Positions 18,213 to 28,852 are shown, counted from the stretch's first letter. The stretch is DNA of 32,821 nt from Anaerolineae bacterium (GCA_023382715.1 JAHDWP010000036.1:1-32821); one strand, 5' to 3'. Notes: generated by a model from the sequence alone, not told the origin. Translations and numbers: made by a program.

Positions 18213-19868
18213 CTACGTCCCCGGCGCGCGCAGCGCGGCCAGCCGCTCCTCCTCGCTGAGCGGGTTCCCGGCGCGATCTACGGCCCACACGGCCCCCTCC
18301 ACGCTGCGCGTGCGGACGCGCCCCGGCGCGTAGGGGGAGTTGACCAGTTGCGGTGCGTCGAGCAGGCCCTCGGCCACCGCTCGCGCGAGCACGTCCGGGT
18401 TCAGCAGCGGGTCGTCGTCGCCGCTTCCCAGCGCGCGAATGGCTTCCACCAGCCGGTCGGTCTCGGCGATCAGCTCGTCGCGCCGGCGCAGCACCGCCGG
18501 GTCGCGGGTCATGTCGGGGTTGCCGCGCAGGGCCGTCTCGATCACGTCCTGGGCCATCACCGCGCTCTCGATCACTTCCTCGGCGCTGGCCGCGTGATCG
18601 GCCTCGCTGTAGCCCACCACGTGGACGATGTGCGGGCGCAGGGCCATCTGTAGCATGACGCTCTGCGCCAGGTGCGCGCGCGCCCGGCGCAAGTCCACCG
18701 GATAGCTGAGCAGGCCAGTGCGCGTCTGCCGCCAGATGTGGAAGTCGTCCGCCGCGAAACGCTCGCTGAGCGCAGCAATCGCCAGGGCGCGGGCCAGGTC
18801 CATGGCGTTGGAAAGCTGCGGCGGGCTTTGGAACATATAGGTCAGGATGTAGTCGCGCACGCCGCAGTGCCGGGCGTTGTAGGCGTAGAGATAGGCCGAG
18901 GCGCACACCACCGCGTCCGGCGCGTCGCGCATCCCCCAGTGATAGGACTCGTTGCCTTCCACAGGAATGCCGCGCGCGCCGTGCCAGGCCATCAGCGCCT
19001 GGTGCTCGGCGATGGACTGCGCCAGCGGCGATGGCCCACGCCCGTCCATCGCGTTGAACCAGAACAGCGACGTGGCGCACCAGGCGTTGTCAAGGGTGCG
19101 CACGAGCAGATCGGCGTAGCGCAGGTGATCGGCGGTGCCGGAGTACGAGCGCAGCAGCGGGTAGTTTCCCCGGCGGCTGGCCGCGTAGAGGCGGCGCAGA
19201 TCGTCTTCCGTGCGGAAAGGCACGCCGCCCGCGCCCCTGCTGCGCAAGTCCTGGCGGCTGGGGTGAAAGAAGTGCTCCTGCGCGTCCTGGTCGGCGCCCA
19301 GCGAGATCACGTCCAGCGCGCTCGACTCGGCGATCTGGGCGATGCCCTCGACGGTCGGCTCGATGGTCGGCGCGGGGATGCCGAAATGGTGGCGCAGGAT
19401 CGGGTAGGGCGCTTTCCAGCGGATGCGCTCGATGGCCCGCTGAGGGAAAGTGTCCGGGTCGCGCTGTTCGACAGACTTGCCCTCCAGCGCCAGCCGAATC
19501 TGGTGCGGCGACTCCTCGCCGGAGAAGATCGCGTCGAAGCAGCCCATCTCGCGGGCGATGGCCGCGACGGGCGGCGTCCCGCCGAAGAAGAGGCGCTTGC
19601 GGCCCAGCACGCCCGCCGCTTCCAGCATGGCGCGCAGCTCGGCCAGCAGCGTGCGCGCATTGTCGGGCGTCAGCCGGTAGCTGACGCCGATCACGTCCGG
19701 GTCGTAGGCGATGATGGCATCCATGAAGGCTTCCAGCCCCGTCGCCGGGCCGGTGAAGTGCGTCTCGTAGCCTGCTTCTGCGGCGGCAGCCAGGAAGCGC
19801 GTGACCCCGGCCACGTGCACGCAGTCGCCCAGGCTGCCCGCCAGCACTTTGCCCGTTTTGTCGTGCAT
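18213..19868 (-). CDS. Single-chain glutamate-mutase-like cobalamin enzyme
   Basis: The 551-residue protein fuses two parts that are separate subunits in glutamate mutase. Residues about 5-130 are a MutS-like B12 domain: GDCVHVAG (Asp15, His18, Gly21), SYRL (63-66) and FFGGT (94-98). The canonical forms are DxHxxG and SxL; here both are one residue longer. Residues about 150-550 resemble MutE: NYPLLRSYSGTAD with Arg240, PPQLSNAMDLARAL at 349-362, and a tail RALGSGDDDPLLNPDVL...DRAGNPLSEEE. The barrel is shorter than MutE. By my remembered alignment only one of three substrate arginines of glutamate mutase is kept, so the substrate is probably different. AGGAGG lies six bases before the ATG. 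The opine-dehydrogenase-like gene is upstream on the same strand. Carbon-skeleton or amino mutase is inferred. Confidence 0.68.
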   Translation of the reverse strand: MHDKTGKVLAGSLGDCVHVAGVTRFLAAAAEAGYETHFTGPATGLEAFMDAIIAYDPDVIGVSYRLTPDNARTLLAELRAMLEAAGVLGRKRLFFGGTPPVAAIAREMGCFDAIFSGEESPHQIRLALEGKSVEQRDPDTFPQRAIERIRWKAPYPILRHHFGIPAPTIEPTVEGIAQIAESSALDVISLGADQDAQEHFFHPSRQDLRSRGAGGVPFRTEDDLRRLYAASRRGNYPLLRSYSGTADHLRYADLLVRTLDNAWCATSLFWFNAMDGRGPSPLAQSIAEHQALMAWHGARGIPVEGNESYHWGMRDAPDAVVCASAYLYAYNARHCGVRDYILTYMFQSPPQLSNAMDLARALAIAALSERFAADDFHIWRQTRTGLLSYPVDLRRARAHLAQSVMLQMALRPHIVHVVGYSEADHAASAEEVIESAVMAQDVIETALRGNPDMTRDPAVLRRRDELIAETDRLVEAIRALGSGDDDPLLNPDVLARAVAEGLLDAPQLVNSPYAPGRVRTRSVEGAVWAVDRAGNPLSEEERLAALRAPGT

Positions 19869-19957
19869 ACGTCCCTCCTGTTCTGTGATGATGTGCTACG
19901 GCAATCGAACGGTGTGGGGAGTGAACACTCCTGAGGGGGCCTGTTCAGGACGTGTAT

Positions 19958-20072
19958 GGAAACCCCCTCACCCCTGCACCCCTCTCCCTCAACGGGGCGA
20001 GGGGAAACCCTGTGCCTTGCTCCCCTTCTCCCCCCGAAGGGAGAAGGGGTCGGGAGATGAGGGAGCAAGAAC
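19958..20072. repeat. C-tract/G-tract repeat within the mutase/dehydrogenase gap
   Basis: CCCCCTCACCCCTGCACCCC begins the element. CTCTCCCTCAACGGGGCGAG and CTTCTCCCCCCGAAGGGAGA follow, each a hairpin with complementary C and G tracts. It fills most of the 222-base gap between the two minus-strand genes and may lower expression of the second, or separate them. Confidence 0.75.
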
Positions 20073-20090
20073 GGTCTACCAAACACACTC

Positions 20091-21233
20091 TCAGGGTCGC
20101 CCGTAGGGATCGCTGGGGGACGGCTCCGGGTCGGGGCTGCCCGTCTCGACCAGCCGCGTGATCTCGCGCAATGACAGCCCGACCAGCCCCATGCGCTCCA
20201 GCGTGCGCCCGCGATGGCGATAATCCACGCCGTCAATGACGCAGGCGATCTGGATCATGGACTCCATGCCCCACACGTCCACCCCGAAGCGTTTGCCCAG
20301 CTCGGAGATCGGCACCAGGCTGTAGGGCACGTCTTCGAAGATGTAGCGGTGGCGCAGCGTGCGCGGCGCGGTGATGCCGCGGTAGCCGGGGTTGGCGTGG
20401 ATGGCCTGGTGCAGGTTGTTGCCATAGGCCGAATAGGCCCGCGCCAGCCAGTCCCGCGCGGACTGGGCGCGGATGCCCAGGGCGGTGGCCACCGTCACCC
20501 GCTCGCGGTCCAGCCGTTCCAGAAGCTGGGCGGTGGAAGGCGTGACGCCATCAATGTAGAACTCGAACTGCCCGCCAGTGGCCTCGATCCACCCGGCGTT
20601 GAGCAGGGTGAGGGCCGGGTGAAATACCGCACCCATATTGTTCAGGCTGGTATAGAGCACATTCGGTGCGATGATGAACTGCGGGTAGACCTCCTGCAAC
20701 ACATCGAGCACTTCGCTGGTGCGCGCAGAGGGCAGCGCCGCCAGGGGGACGGTGTTCTTGCGGCGGAAGATCTGCGCCTGGGCCGGGCCGTTGCTGCGGC
20801 TGGCAAAGAGGAAGGTCTCCGTCTCGGCGATGATCACGTCGGCGGTGCAGTTGTTCTCGCGCAGCACGCTGCGGAACTCCAGCGCCCCGCCGGTGCGCCC
20901 AGGATTGAGGACGACGATCTGCCCATCGCGCAGGTGCGGCGCGCAGGCCAGGGCAATGTCGCGGTGAGCCGACGCCGGGACGACGATCATGACCAGCTTG
21001 GCATCGGCCAGGGCGAAAGCCATGTCGCTGGTCACGTAAGGAATCGGGCCGAATACCTGCTGCCCATCTTCCAGCGTGACCTCGATGCCGCCGCGTGCGG
21101 CGATGTCTTCAATATGCTCGTAGCTGCGATTGTAGAGGCGGACGGTGTAGCCGCGCACGGCCATTTCGGCAGCCATCGCTTTGCCGCCGTGCCCGGCCCC
21201 AATCACTGCGATCTGAAGCTCGTAGTCAAGCAT
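20091..21233 (-). CDS. NAD(P)-dependent opine dehydrogenase family protein
   Basis: The 380-residue protein has an N-terminal Rossmann domain (VIGAGHGGKAMAAEM, residues 10-24; NPGRTGGALEF) and the helical octopine/nopaline dehydrogenase domain. NNMGAVFHPALTLLNAG carries the family's conserved histidine. Known relatives reduce the imine of an amino acid and a keto acid, or run the reverse, and some act on other 2-oxo acids; the substrate here cannot be read. The ATG at 21233 has AAGGAG six to seven bases upstream. It is transcribed first, with the cobalamin protein gene 222 bases downstream on the same strand. The two may be consecutive steps of one amino-acid pathway, which is inference. Confidence 0.85.
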   Translation of the reverse strand: MLDYELQIAVIGAGHGGKAMAAEMAVRGYTVRLYNRSYEHIEDIAARGGIEVTLEDGQQVFGPIPYVTSDMAFALADAKLVMIVVPASAHRDIALACAPHLRDGQIVVLNPGRTGGALEFRSVLRENNCTADVIIAETETFLFASRSNGPAQAQIFRRKNTVPLAALPSARTSEVLDVLQEVYPQFIIAPNVLYTSLNNMGAVFHPALTLLNAGWIEATGGQFEFYIDGVTPSTAQLLERLDRERVTVATALGIRAQSARDWLARAYSAYGNNLHQAIHANPGYRGITAPRTLRHRYIFEDVPYSLVPISELGKRFGVDVWGMESMIQIACVIDGVDYRHRGRTLERMGLVGLSLREITRLVETGSPDPEPSPSDPYGRP

Positions 21234-21394
21234 GAAGATACTCCTTCCTGATCGTTCGGGATGGGCGCGCCGGTCGCAGAGTCGTCGCGATAGGGGTTTG
21301 AAGGGCGACCGAGTCTCCGAAATGATTGCGCAATGGCAGGGGAGAACGCGCGAGAGGCCGACAGGCCCCTGGTGTGGCTGAAGCCAAAAAGAGC

Positions 21395-21416
21395 GTACAA
21401 GTGTACCGGTAGTATA
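21395..21416 (-). promoter_or_regulatory. Promoter and operator-like palindrome before opine dehydrogenase gene
   Basis: On the minus strand TATACT (21411-21416) is a good -10; the -35 at 17 bases is poor (TTTATT). GTACAAGTGTAC (21395-21406), with 5-base arms, overlaps the predicted start of transcription near 21404 and could bind a repressor. The leader of about 170 bases has no B12-box that I can find. Confidence 0.5.
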
Positions 21417-21533
21417 GCGAAGCAGAGATCGAAAATAAAGTTTTAGAGACCATGGGGGGCGTGCCAGGATTGACCGCGTCTTGCCGGGCGTCGGGCAGTG
21501 ACCCTACGGAACCGGCGCGAGGTCAATTCCTCT

Positions 21534-21597
21534 AGCTTTGCTGGAGGAAGGGGCCGGGGGATAGGGACATTCAGCTTTGCTGGGGATAGGGGCATTC
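21534..21597. repeat. Tandem AGCTTTGCTGG...GGATAGGG repeat
   Basis: AGCTTTGCTGGAGGAAGGGG ending GGATAGGGACATTC (21534-21572) is followed directly by a shorter copy, AGCTTTGCTGGGGATAGGGG plus CATTC (to 21597). The copies differ by an internal deletion. It belongs to the G-tract repeat style seen elsewhere. Confidence 0.75.
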
Positions 21598-21663
21598 CGG
21601 CAATCGCCCAGCAACTTGTTCGTGGACCCTGCCCGACTCCAGGCTCCCACCGCGCACCGCCTG

Positions 21664-21672
21664 TGTTATAAT
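21664..21672 (+). promoter_or_regulatory. Extended -10 promoter for glyQS
   Basis: TGTTATAAT is a perfect extended -10 (TGn TATAAT) 36 bases before the ATG. No -35 is recognisable. The short leader has no room for a T-box. Confidence 0.75.
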
Positions 21673-21708
21673 GCGCCCGCTGAGTCGTCCCACCCCTGAG
21701 GTCAAGGC

Positions 21709-24714
<3,006 letters not shown>

Positions 24715-24738
24715 CGCGGGGGTGGGGGCGTAGCGCGA

Positions 24739-24771
24739 AGACTTCCGAAGTTTTGAAAACTTCGGAAGTCT
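24739..24771. terminator. AGACTTC repeat hairpin, variant
   Basis: AGACTTCCGAAGTTTT (24739-24754) pairs perfectly with AAAACTTCGGAAGTCT (24756-24771), a potential 16-bp stem. Compared with other copies the inner end is changed in both arms, so pairing is kept. It lies between convergent glyQS and the lipoprotein gene and can serve both strands. Confidence 0.8.
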
Positions 24772-24792
24772 GGCGTCGGAGCGCCTGCATCC

Positions 24793-24816
24793 GTAGGGGC
24801 GTATCGCATACGCCCC
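24793..24816. repeat. GTAGGGGCGTAT / ATACGCCCC palindrome
   Basis: GTAGGGGCGTAT is followed by CGC and ATACGCCCC, a hairpin of about 10 pairs. It shares the GTAGGGGCG arm with the palindromes at 10833-10850 and 10911-10942. It lies 20 bases beyond the end of the lipoprotein gene. Confidence 0.8.
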
Positions 24817-24835
24817 GCTGCATTTTGTGGGGCGC

Positions 24836-25537
24836 TCAGTCGCTCAGCGTTGCGGCGAAAATGGCCAGGTCGTCGAAGGCGACGTGCACTGTCACGCCTT
24901 CATTTGCCCCGGCGATCAGCCCGACCTGCCCGGCCCGGCGATAGAGGCTGTCCTTCACCTCGCCCAGGAACTGGCCGTTGGCATACACAGCCAGGTAGTT
25001 CCTCGCGCACACGGCGCGGATCGTGTTGGCGGCCTGCCCCTGCTCAATCACGTCGGACTGATGCCATTTGAGCAGGAAGCCCAGGCTGCCGCGCGAAAGG
25101 TCGGCGATGCCATAGTGCCCGTCGCCGCTGATCAGCAGGGCGTAGCCGCTCCAGTTGCCGGCGTCGTCCTGGGCCAGCCGGCACAGCACGCCGTACAGGT
25201 TGTCCTTGCCGGCGCTGAGCTGTTCCGCCCGAACTTCCACGATCACCTCTTCGTAGTCCGCGCCGCCCGCGCCCCAGGTGAACGACGCGGCGCGCTCGGC
25301 GCGGTGCGCGATCCCGTAGCGCCCATCGGCGATGGCCAGGCGCGAGACCGGGTCTGCCGCGTCCGGCGGGTAGGCCCCTTCTTCCCAACTGCCCGGCGCG
25401 TCGAAGCTCTCGCTGAACAGCATCTCGCCGGCGACCGGCCTGTACGACGGGTCGCTCCCGCCGCACGCGGCCAGGGCGAGCGCGGCAGTCCCCAGGGCGA
25501 TGAGCAGCTTGAACAGGGTGCGTGGCTTTGAGGTCAT
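24836..25537 (-). CDS. Putative lipoprotein with jelly-roll-like domain
   Basis: I do not recognise a specific family. The 233-residue protein has a lipoprotein signal: basic start, hydrophobic LLIALGTAALALAAC, lipobox LAAC with Cys25. The mature part (LFSESFDAPGSWEEG ... GRYGIAHRAERAA ... YGVLCRLAQDDAGNWSGYALLISGDGHYGI ... GQFLGEVKD) has the rhythm of a concanavalin-like or 3-keto-disaccharide-hydrolase (DUF1080-like) beta sandwich. This is a guess from pattern. The start codon overlaps the rmuC stop by ATGA, so the two are probably translated together. A surface role is likely from the signal. Confidence 0.75.
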   Translation of the reverse strand: MTSKPRTLFKLLIALGTAALALAACGGSDPSYRPVAGEMLFSESFDAPGSWEEGAYPPDAADPVSRLAIADGRYGIAHRAERAASFTWGAGGADYEEVIVEVRAEQLSAGKDNLYGVLCRLAQDDAGNWSGYALLISGDGHYGIADLSRGSLGFLLKWHQSDVIEQGQAANTIRAVCARNYLAVYANGQFLGEVKDSLYRRAGQVGLIAGANEGVTVHVAFDDLAIFAATLSD

Positions 25538-26589
25538 TGCTCTGTCAGTTCCTCTCCAGACAGCTTCTCGTCCGCTTCTTCGTTGGGCAGGCTAAGCTGA
25601 GTGACTCGATTCTGGAGCTTTTCGAGCCACCTCTGCACGGCGTCGAGGTTGCTCAGGCCGCGCGTGATCTGCTCGCGCGCCCGTTTCCACAGCTCGGCCT
25701 GCCTGTCCAGCATTTGCCTGAGCTGGGCCATCTCTGCCAGCGCATGGCGCACTTCGTCGGTCGAGCGCAGGTAATTCAGGCCGCGCGAAACAGTGAGCAG
25801 ATAGGGAAACAGCGTGTTCGGGCTGACCGGGAACACGTGCCGTTCTAGCGCATAGGTGATCAGGTCTTTGCCGTCCACGACCGTCAGCGTATTGGTCACG
25901 ATCTCATAATAGATGGCCTCGCTGGGGACGAACATAAAGGCGAAATCCAGCGTCCCCTGGGCCGGCGCAATGTATTTGGCAGCGATGTCATCAATATGTC
26001 GGCGCACATCCCCGGCGAACTGCCGCAGGTGACGCTGGCGCTCGGCGTCGTCCAGGGCCTTGACAAACCGCTGGAAGTTGTCGCGCGGAAACTTCGAATC
26101 AATGGGGATCAGGTGATTCTTTTCAAGCTCAATGATCGCATCTACCCGGTGGCCATTAGGGAAGCGGTACTGAGTCTTATAGCAGTCTTGGGGCAGCAGC
26201 TCCAACAGCTTTTCCAGCACGAATTCCCCGAATCCCCCGCGCAGTTGCGGCGATTGCAGCAATTGCTGGAGATCGGAGAGGTGCTGGCGTATCTCGACCA
26301 TCTGCGTGGTGGTCGCCTTTAGCTCGCCGACTCCGGCAATCAGCGATTCGTTGCCGCTCAGCAGTTGCTGGGTGGCGTGGGTCAGCCCGCCGAACTGCTG
26401 GAACAGCGAGCGGGAATCGGTGTTGACCCGCTGCATCTCTGCCGCCAGCCGGGCCAGCGACTCGGAGAATTGCTGGTCGCCCCGCGCGCTGCGCCGTGTG
26501 CTGTAGATAGCCAGGCCCAGGAAGATACTGAACAGGAGATTGACCCCGACCAGTCCTATCACGAATACGAGCAGGAGATCGGTATCCAT
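25534..26589 (-). CDS. rmuC: RmuC family protein
   Basis: The 351-residue protein starts with one membrane helix (about 5-28, LLLVFVIGLVGVNLLFSIFLGLAI). A coiled-coil region to about 115 follows, then the RmuC domain with RGGFGEFVLEKLLELLP and a PD-(D/E)xK-like site: Asp150 in NGHRVDAII and Asp164/Lys166 in PIDSKFPRDNFQRF. RmuC was named from its effect on recombination at inverted repeats in E. coli; its biochemical job is poorly known. Given the many palindromes in this window the presence of the gene is noted, but it is common in bacteria. The ATG at 26589 has only a weak ribosome site. Confidence 0.92.
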   Translation of the reverse strand: MDTDLLLVFVIGLVGVNLLFSIFLGLAIYSTRRSARGDQQFSESLARLAAEMQRVNTDSRSLFQQFGGLTHATQQLLSGNESLIAGVGELKATTTQMVEIRQHLSDLQQLLQSPQLRGGFGEFVLEKLLELLPQDCYKTQYRFPNGHRVDAIIELEKNHLIPIDSKFPRDNFQRFVKALDDAERQRHLRQFAGDVRRHIDDIAAKYIAPAQGTLDFAFMFVPSEAIYYEIVTNTLTVVDGKDLITYALERHVFPVSPNTLFPYLLTVSRGLNYLRSTDEVRHALAEMAQLRQMLDRQAELWKRAREQITRGLSNLDAVQRWLEKLQNRVTQLSLPNEEADEKLSGEELTEQ

Positions 26590-26707
26590 GCGAGAGCGCT
26601 TCCCCCTCTTTGATTCACACGTCGAACAGGCAGAGTGCGCGCGTTCGGCACCCTCGCCTGCCAGTATAGGGGATTCGCGTGCAACAGGCGAATATCTGTT
26701 CGACCGA

Positions 26708-27700
26708 TCAGAAGAGCGGGCGGATGATGATGTAGAGCAGCGCGCCGAGCGCTGCTGCCGCCGGGATGGTCAGGAACCACGAGATAACGATATGGTTGAC
26801 CACGCCCCAGCGCACTTTCTGCACGCGCTCCGCGCTGCCCGCGCCCACAATGGCCGAGCTGACGACGTGCGTCGTGCTCACCGGGCCGCCCAGCAGCGCC
26901 GCGCCCAGGATCACCGCGCTGGAGGCCGTCTGCGCGCTGAAGCCGTGAATCGGGCGCAGGCGGTAGAACCCGGTCCCCAGCGTGCGGATCAGGCTCCAGC
27001 CGCCGAAGAGCGTCCCCATGCCCATCACGGCGGCGCTGGCCAGGATCACCCACAGCGGGATATGAAAGGTCGCCAGATGGTCGGTCGCCACCAGCCCCAG
27101 GGCGATGATGCCCATTGTCTTCTGCGCATCATTGGTGCCGTGCGAAAGGGCCAGCGTCGCCGCAGTGGCGATCTGCCCGCGCTGGAACCAGGCATTGACG
27201 CGCGGCGTGGCTCCCCGGGCCAGGAAGAAGTTCAGCTTGATGATCCAATAGCCGGCGATCATGCCCAGGATGGGCGACAGGAACAGGGTCAGCAGGACCT
27301 TGAGCAGGCCGTTTGCCAGGATAGCCCCCGTGCCATAGCCGGCCAGCGCCGGCCCCACCATGCCGCCGATCAGCGCGTGCGAGGTGCTGGAAGGGATGCC
27401 CAGCTTGAGCGTGATCAGGTTCCAGAGAATGGCGGCCAGCAGCGCCGCGTAAACGACGGGCAGCGTCACGGCCTTCTCCGCCACCACTTCGTGACCGATG
27501 GTCTTGGCCACGGCCACGCCGAACAGCAGCGGCCCGACGCCATTGGCGAGGGCGGCCATCCACAGCGCCAGGCGAGGGCGCATGGCGCGCGTTGAGATGA
27601 CCGTCGCCACCACGTTCGATGAATCGTGCAGACCGTTATAAAAGCCGAAAATGAGCGCGATCAGGATGAGCAGAATGGCTTCGAGCGAGAATGAAGACAC
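26708..27700 (-). CDS. pit: PiT family inorganic phosphate transporter
   Basis: This low-affinity phosphate permease brings metal-phosphate in with protons or sodium. The 330-residue protein has about ten membrane helices and the two duplicated PHO4 signatures: FGFYNGLHDSSNVVATVIST near the N terminus and ALSHGTNDAQKTMGIIALG in the middle. PSSTSHALIGG and PVSTTHVVSSAIVG are the matching second halves. The start is a GTG (MSSFSLEAI) with AAGGGA five to six bases upstream. It is divergent from the DUF47 gene, its usual partner, across a 348-base gap. Confidence 0.95.
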   Translation of the reverse strand: MSSFSLEAILLILIALIFGFYNGLHDSSNVVATVISTRAMRPRLALWMAALANGVGPLLFGVAVAKTIGHEVVAEKAVTLPVVYAALLAAILWNLITLKLGIPSSTSHALIGGMVGPALAGYGTGAILANGLLKVLLTLFLSPILGMIAGYWIIKLNFFLARGATPRVNAWFQRGQIATAATLALSHGTNDAQKTMGIIALGLVATDHLATFHIPLWVILASAAVMGMGTLFGGWSLIRTLGTGFYRLRPIHGFSAQTASSAVILGAALLGGPVSTTHVVSSAIVGAGSAERVQKVRWGVVNHIVISWFLTIPAAAALGALLYIIIRPLF

Positions 27701-27717
27701 AGACTTCCCTTGACCTC

Positions 27718-27727
27718 ACCACGTGGT
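27718..27727. promoter_or_regulatory. ACCACGTGGT palindrome upstream of pit
   Basis: A perfect 10-bp palindrome 17 bases above the GTG of pit, where a regulator could block transcription or translation. No regulator is identified. Confidence 0.4.
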
Positions 27728-27827
27728 AGCAGGATGACCGGCGCGAGTCCGGCTTACCAAAAGACTCTGCTATTTTGGCCTGTGAGAAAGCTTCTGAGAA
27801 GCCCCGATCGGCGGGTTCGTCTCACCC

Positions 27828-27859
27828 TCGAATCTCCCCCGTGCGGAGAGGGGATTCGA
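27828..27859. repeat. TCGAATC...GATTCGA hairpin in pit/DUF47 gap
   Basis: TCGAATC (27828-27834) and GATTCGA (27853-27859) enclose further C/G-tract pairing. The rest of the 348-base gap has a possible GCTCC/GGAGC stem and becomes AT-rich after about 27960; I see no gene in it. Confidence 0.6.
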
Positions 27860-27982
27860 CCGCAGAACAACGCCCGCTCCACCTGGAAAGGAGCGGAGGT
27901 CGGATTTTCAAGGTCTCTCAGAGTGCGATGCCAGACTCCACAGACAGCCTGGCTGAAAAATCATCCTAGCACAAACACGTAA

Positions 27983-28012
27983 TTGACATTACAATCATTC
28001 TACTGTGTTAAA
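27983..28012 (+). promoter_or_regulatory. Promoter for DUF47 gene
   Basis: TTGACA (27983-27988) is a perfect -35. At 17-18 bases lies TGTTAA/GTTAAA as a weak -10, in the most AT-rich stretch of the window. Confidence 0.6.
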
Positions 28013-28048
28013 AGAATTTTACCAAGCATCTATCGAGGAAACCGCAAC

Positions 28049-28714
28049 ATGATTGACCGCATCATCCGTTTCTTCACGAGCATCCCGCAGCGCATCCGGG
28101 AGTGGTTCAGCCGCAGGCCAGATCATTTTATCGAGCGGCTGCGCCAGCAGTGCACACTGGGCACTGAGGCAACGATGGCGCTCATTGACTATATGGAAAA
28201 GCCGAGCAAAAAGAACGCGCAGCGCGTCCGCCAGCTCGAAAAGGACGCCGACGAACTGCTGCGCATCCTGGTGGACGAGCTGAACCGCACGTTCGTCACG
28301 CCCATTGACCGCGAAGACCTGTACAAGCTCTCGCGCGCGGTGGACGACATCCTGGATGATACGTGGTTCACCATCAATGAGATGGACATCCTCGAAGTCG
28401 AGCCAAACCTGCACCTGCGCGAGATGGCCGCGCGCCTGGTCACCGGTGCCGAAGAGATCAAGCTGGCTGTTGAGCGCCTGAGCGATCACCCTGGCGTGGC
28501 CAGCACCCACGCGACCCGCGCCAAAGCTGTGCGCAACGACATGGAGCAGCTTTACGCCAGGGCTTTGGCCGACCTCTTCCGCAAGCCCAAAGACCTCGAC
28601 AACGTGATCATGATGCTCAAGCTGCGCGAAATCTACCGCCACCTGTTTCACGCGGGCGGGCGCATCGGTGACTCCGCCGACATCATTGACGACATCATCG
28701 TCAAGTTCTACTGA
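28049..28714 (+). CDS. DUF47 family PhoU-like phosphate transport regulator
   Basis: The 221-residue all-helical protein matches the DUF47/PhoU-like family that usually accompanies PiT transporters and is thought to modulate them. Typical stretches are KNAQRVRQLEKDADELLRIL, FVTPIDREDLYKLSRAVDDI and LREIYRHLFHAGGRIGDSAD near the C terminus. I took ATG 28049 (MIDRIIRFF), with GAGGA about eight bases upstream. The longer frame from 27983 would begin in the -35 box. Here it is divergent from pit, not co-directional, so co-regulation would need a shared intergenic control. An intrinsic terminator follows at 28744. Confidence 0.93.
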   Translation: MIDRIIRFFTSIPQRIREWFSRRPDHFIERLRQQCTLGTEATMALIDYMEKPSKKNAQRVRQLEKDADELLRILVDELNRTFVTPIDREDLYKLSRAVDDILDDTWFTINEMDILEVEPNLHLREMAARLVTGAEEIKLAVERLSDHPGVASTHATRAKAVRNDMEQLYARALADLFRKPKDLDNVIMMLKLREIYRHLFHAGGRIGDSADIIDDIIVKFY

Positions 28715-28743
28715 ACAGCCCGGCCCTCGCCCCAAAGCACAAG

Positions 28744-28773
28744 CCGGCAGCCGCGCGCTGCCGGTTTTCTTTG
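28744..28773 (+). terminator. Intrinsic terminator of DUF47 gene
   Basis: CCGGCAGC (28744-28751), loop CGCGC, GCTGCCGG (28757-28764), then TTTTCTTT. Confidence 0.92.
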
Positions 28774-28779
28774 GTCCAG

Positions 28780-28852
28780 TACCCCCGGACGGATTTGAAC
28801 CGCCGACGCCAGGTTTAGGAAACCTGCGCTCTATCCTCTGAGCTACGGGGGC
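28780..28852 (-). tRNA. tRNA-Arg (CCU)
   Basis: The minus strand runs GCCCCCG...CGGGGGT-A. The D arm is GCTC-AGAGGATA-GAGC, the anticodon arm CAGGT-TTCCTAA-ACCTG with anticodon CCT (reads AGG), and the T arm CGGCG-GTTCAAATC-CGTCC, which closes with one mismatch by my reading. The discriminator is A. CCA is not encoded. AGG is a rare codon in such GC-rich genomes, so this is a minor tRNA. Confidence 0.94.

Noticed and set aside
18213-19868. Methylmalonyl-CoA mutase or B12-dependent radical SAM enzyme
   Set aside because: The B12 domain is N-terminal, there is no CxxxCxxC radical-SAM motif, and the remainder resembles MutE more than MCM.
21234-21404. Possible cobalamin riboswitch in the leader of the dehydrogenase/mutase genes
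   Set aside because: I looked for a B12-box like GCCACTG and the expected stems and found none.
27771-27960. Riboswitch ahead of pit
   Set aside because: Several short stems exist, but none matches a known class that I can recognise.
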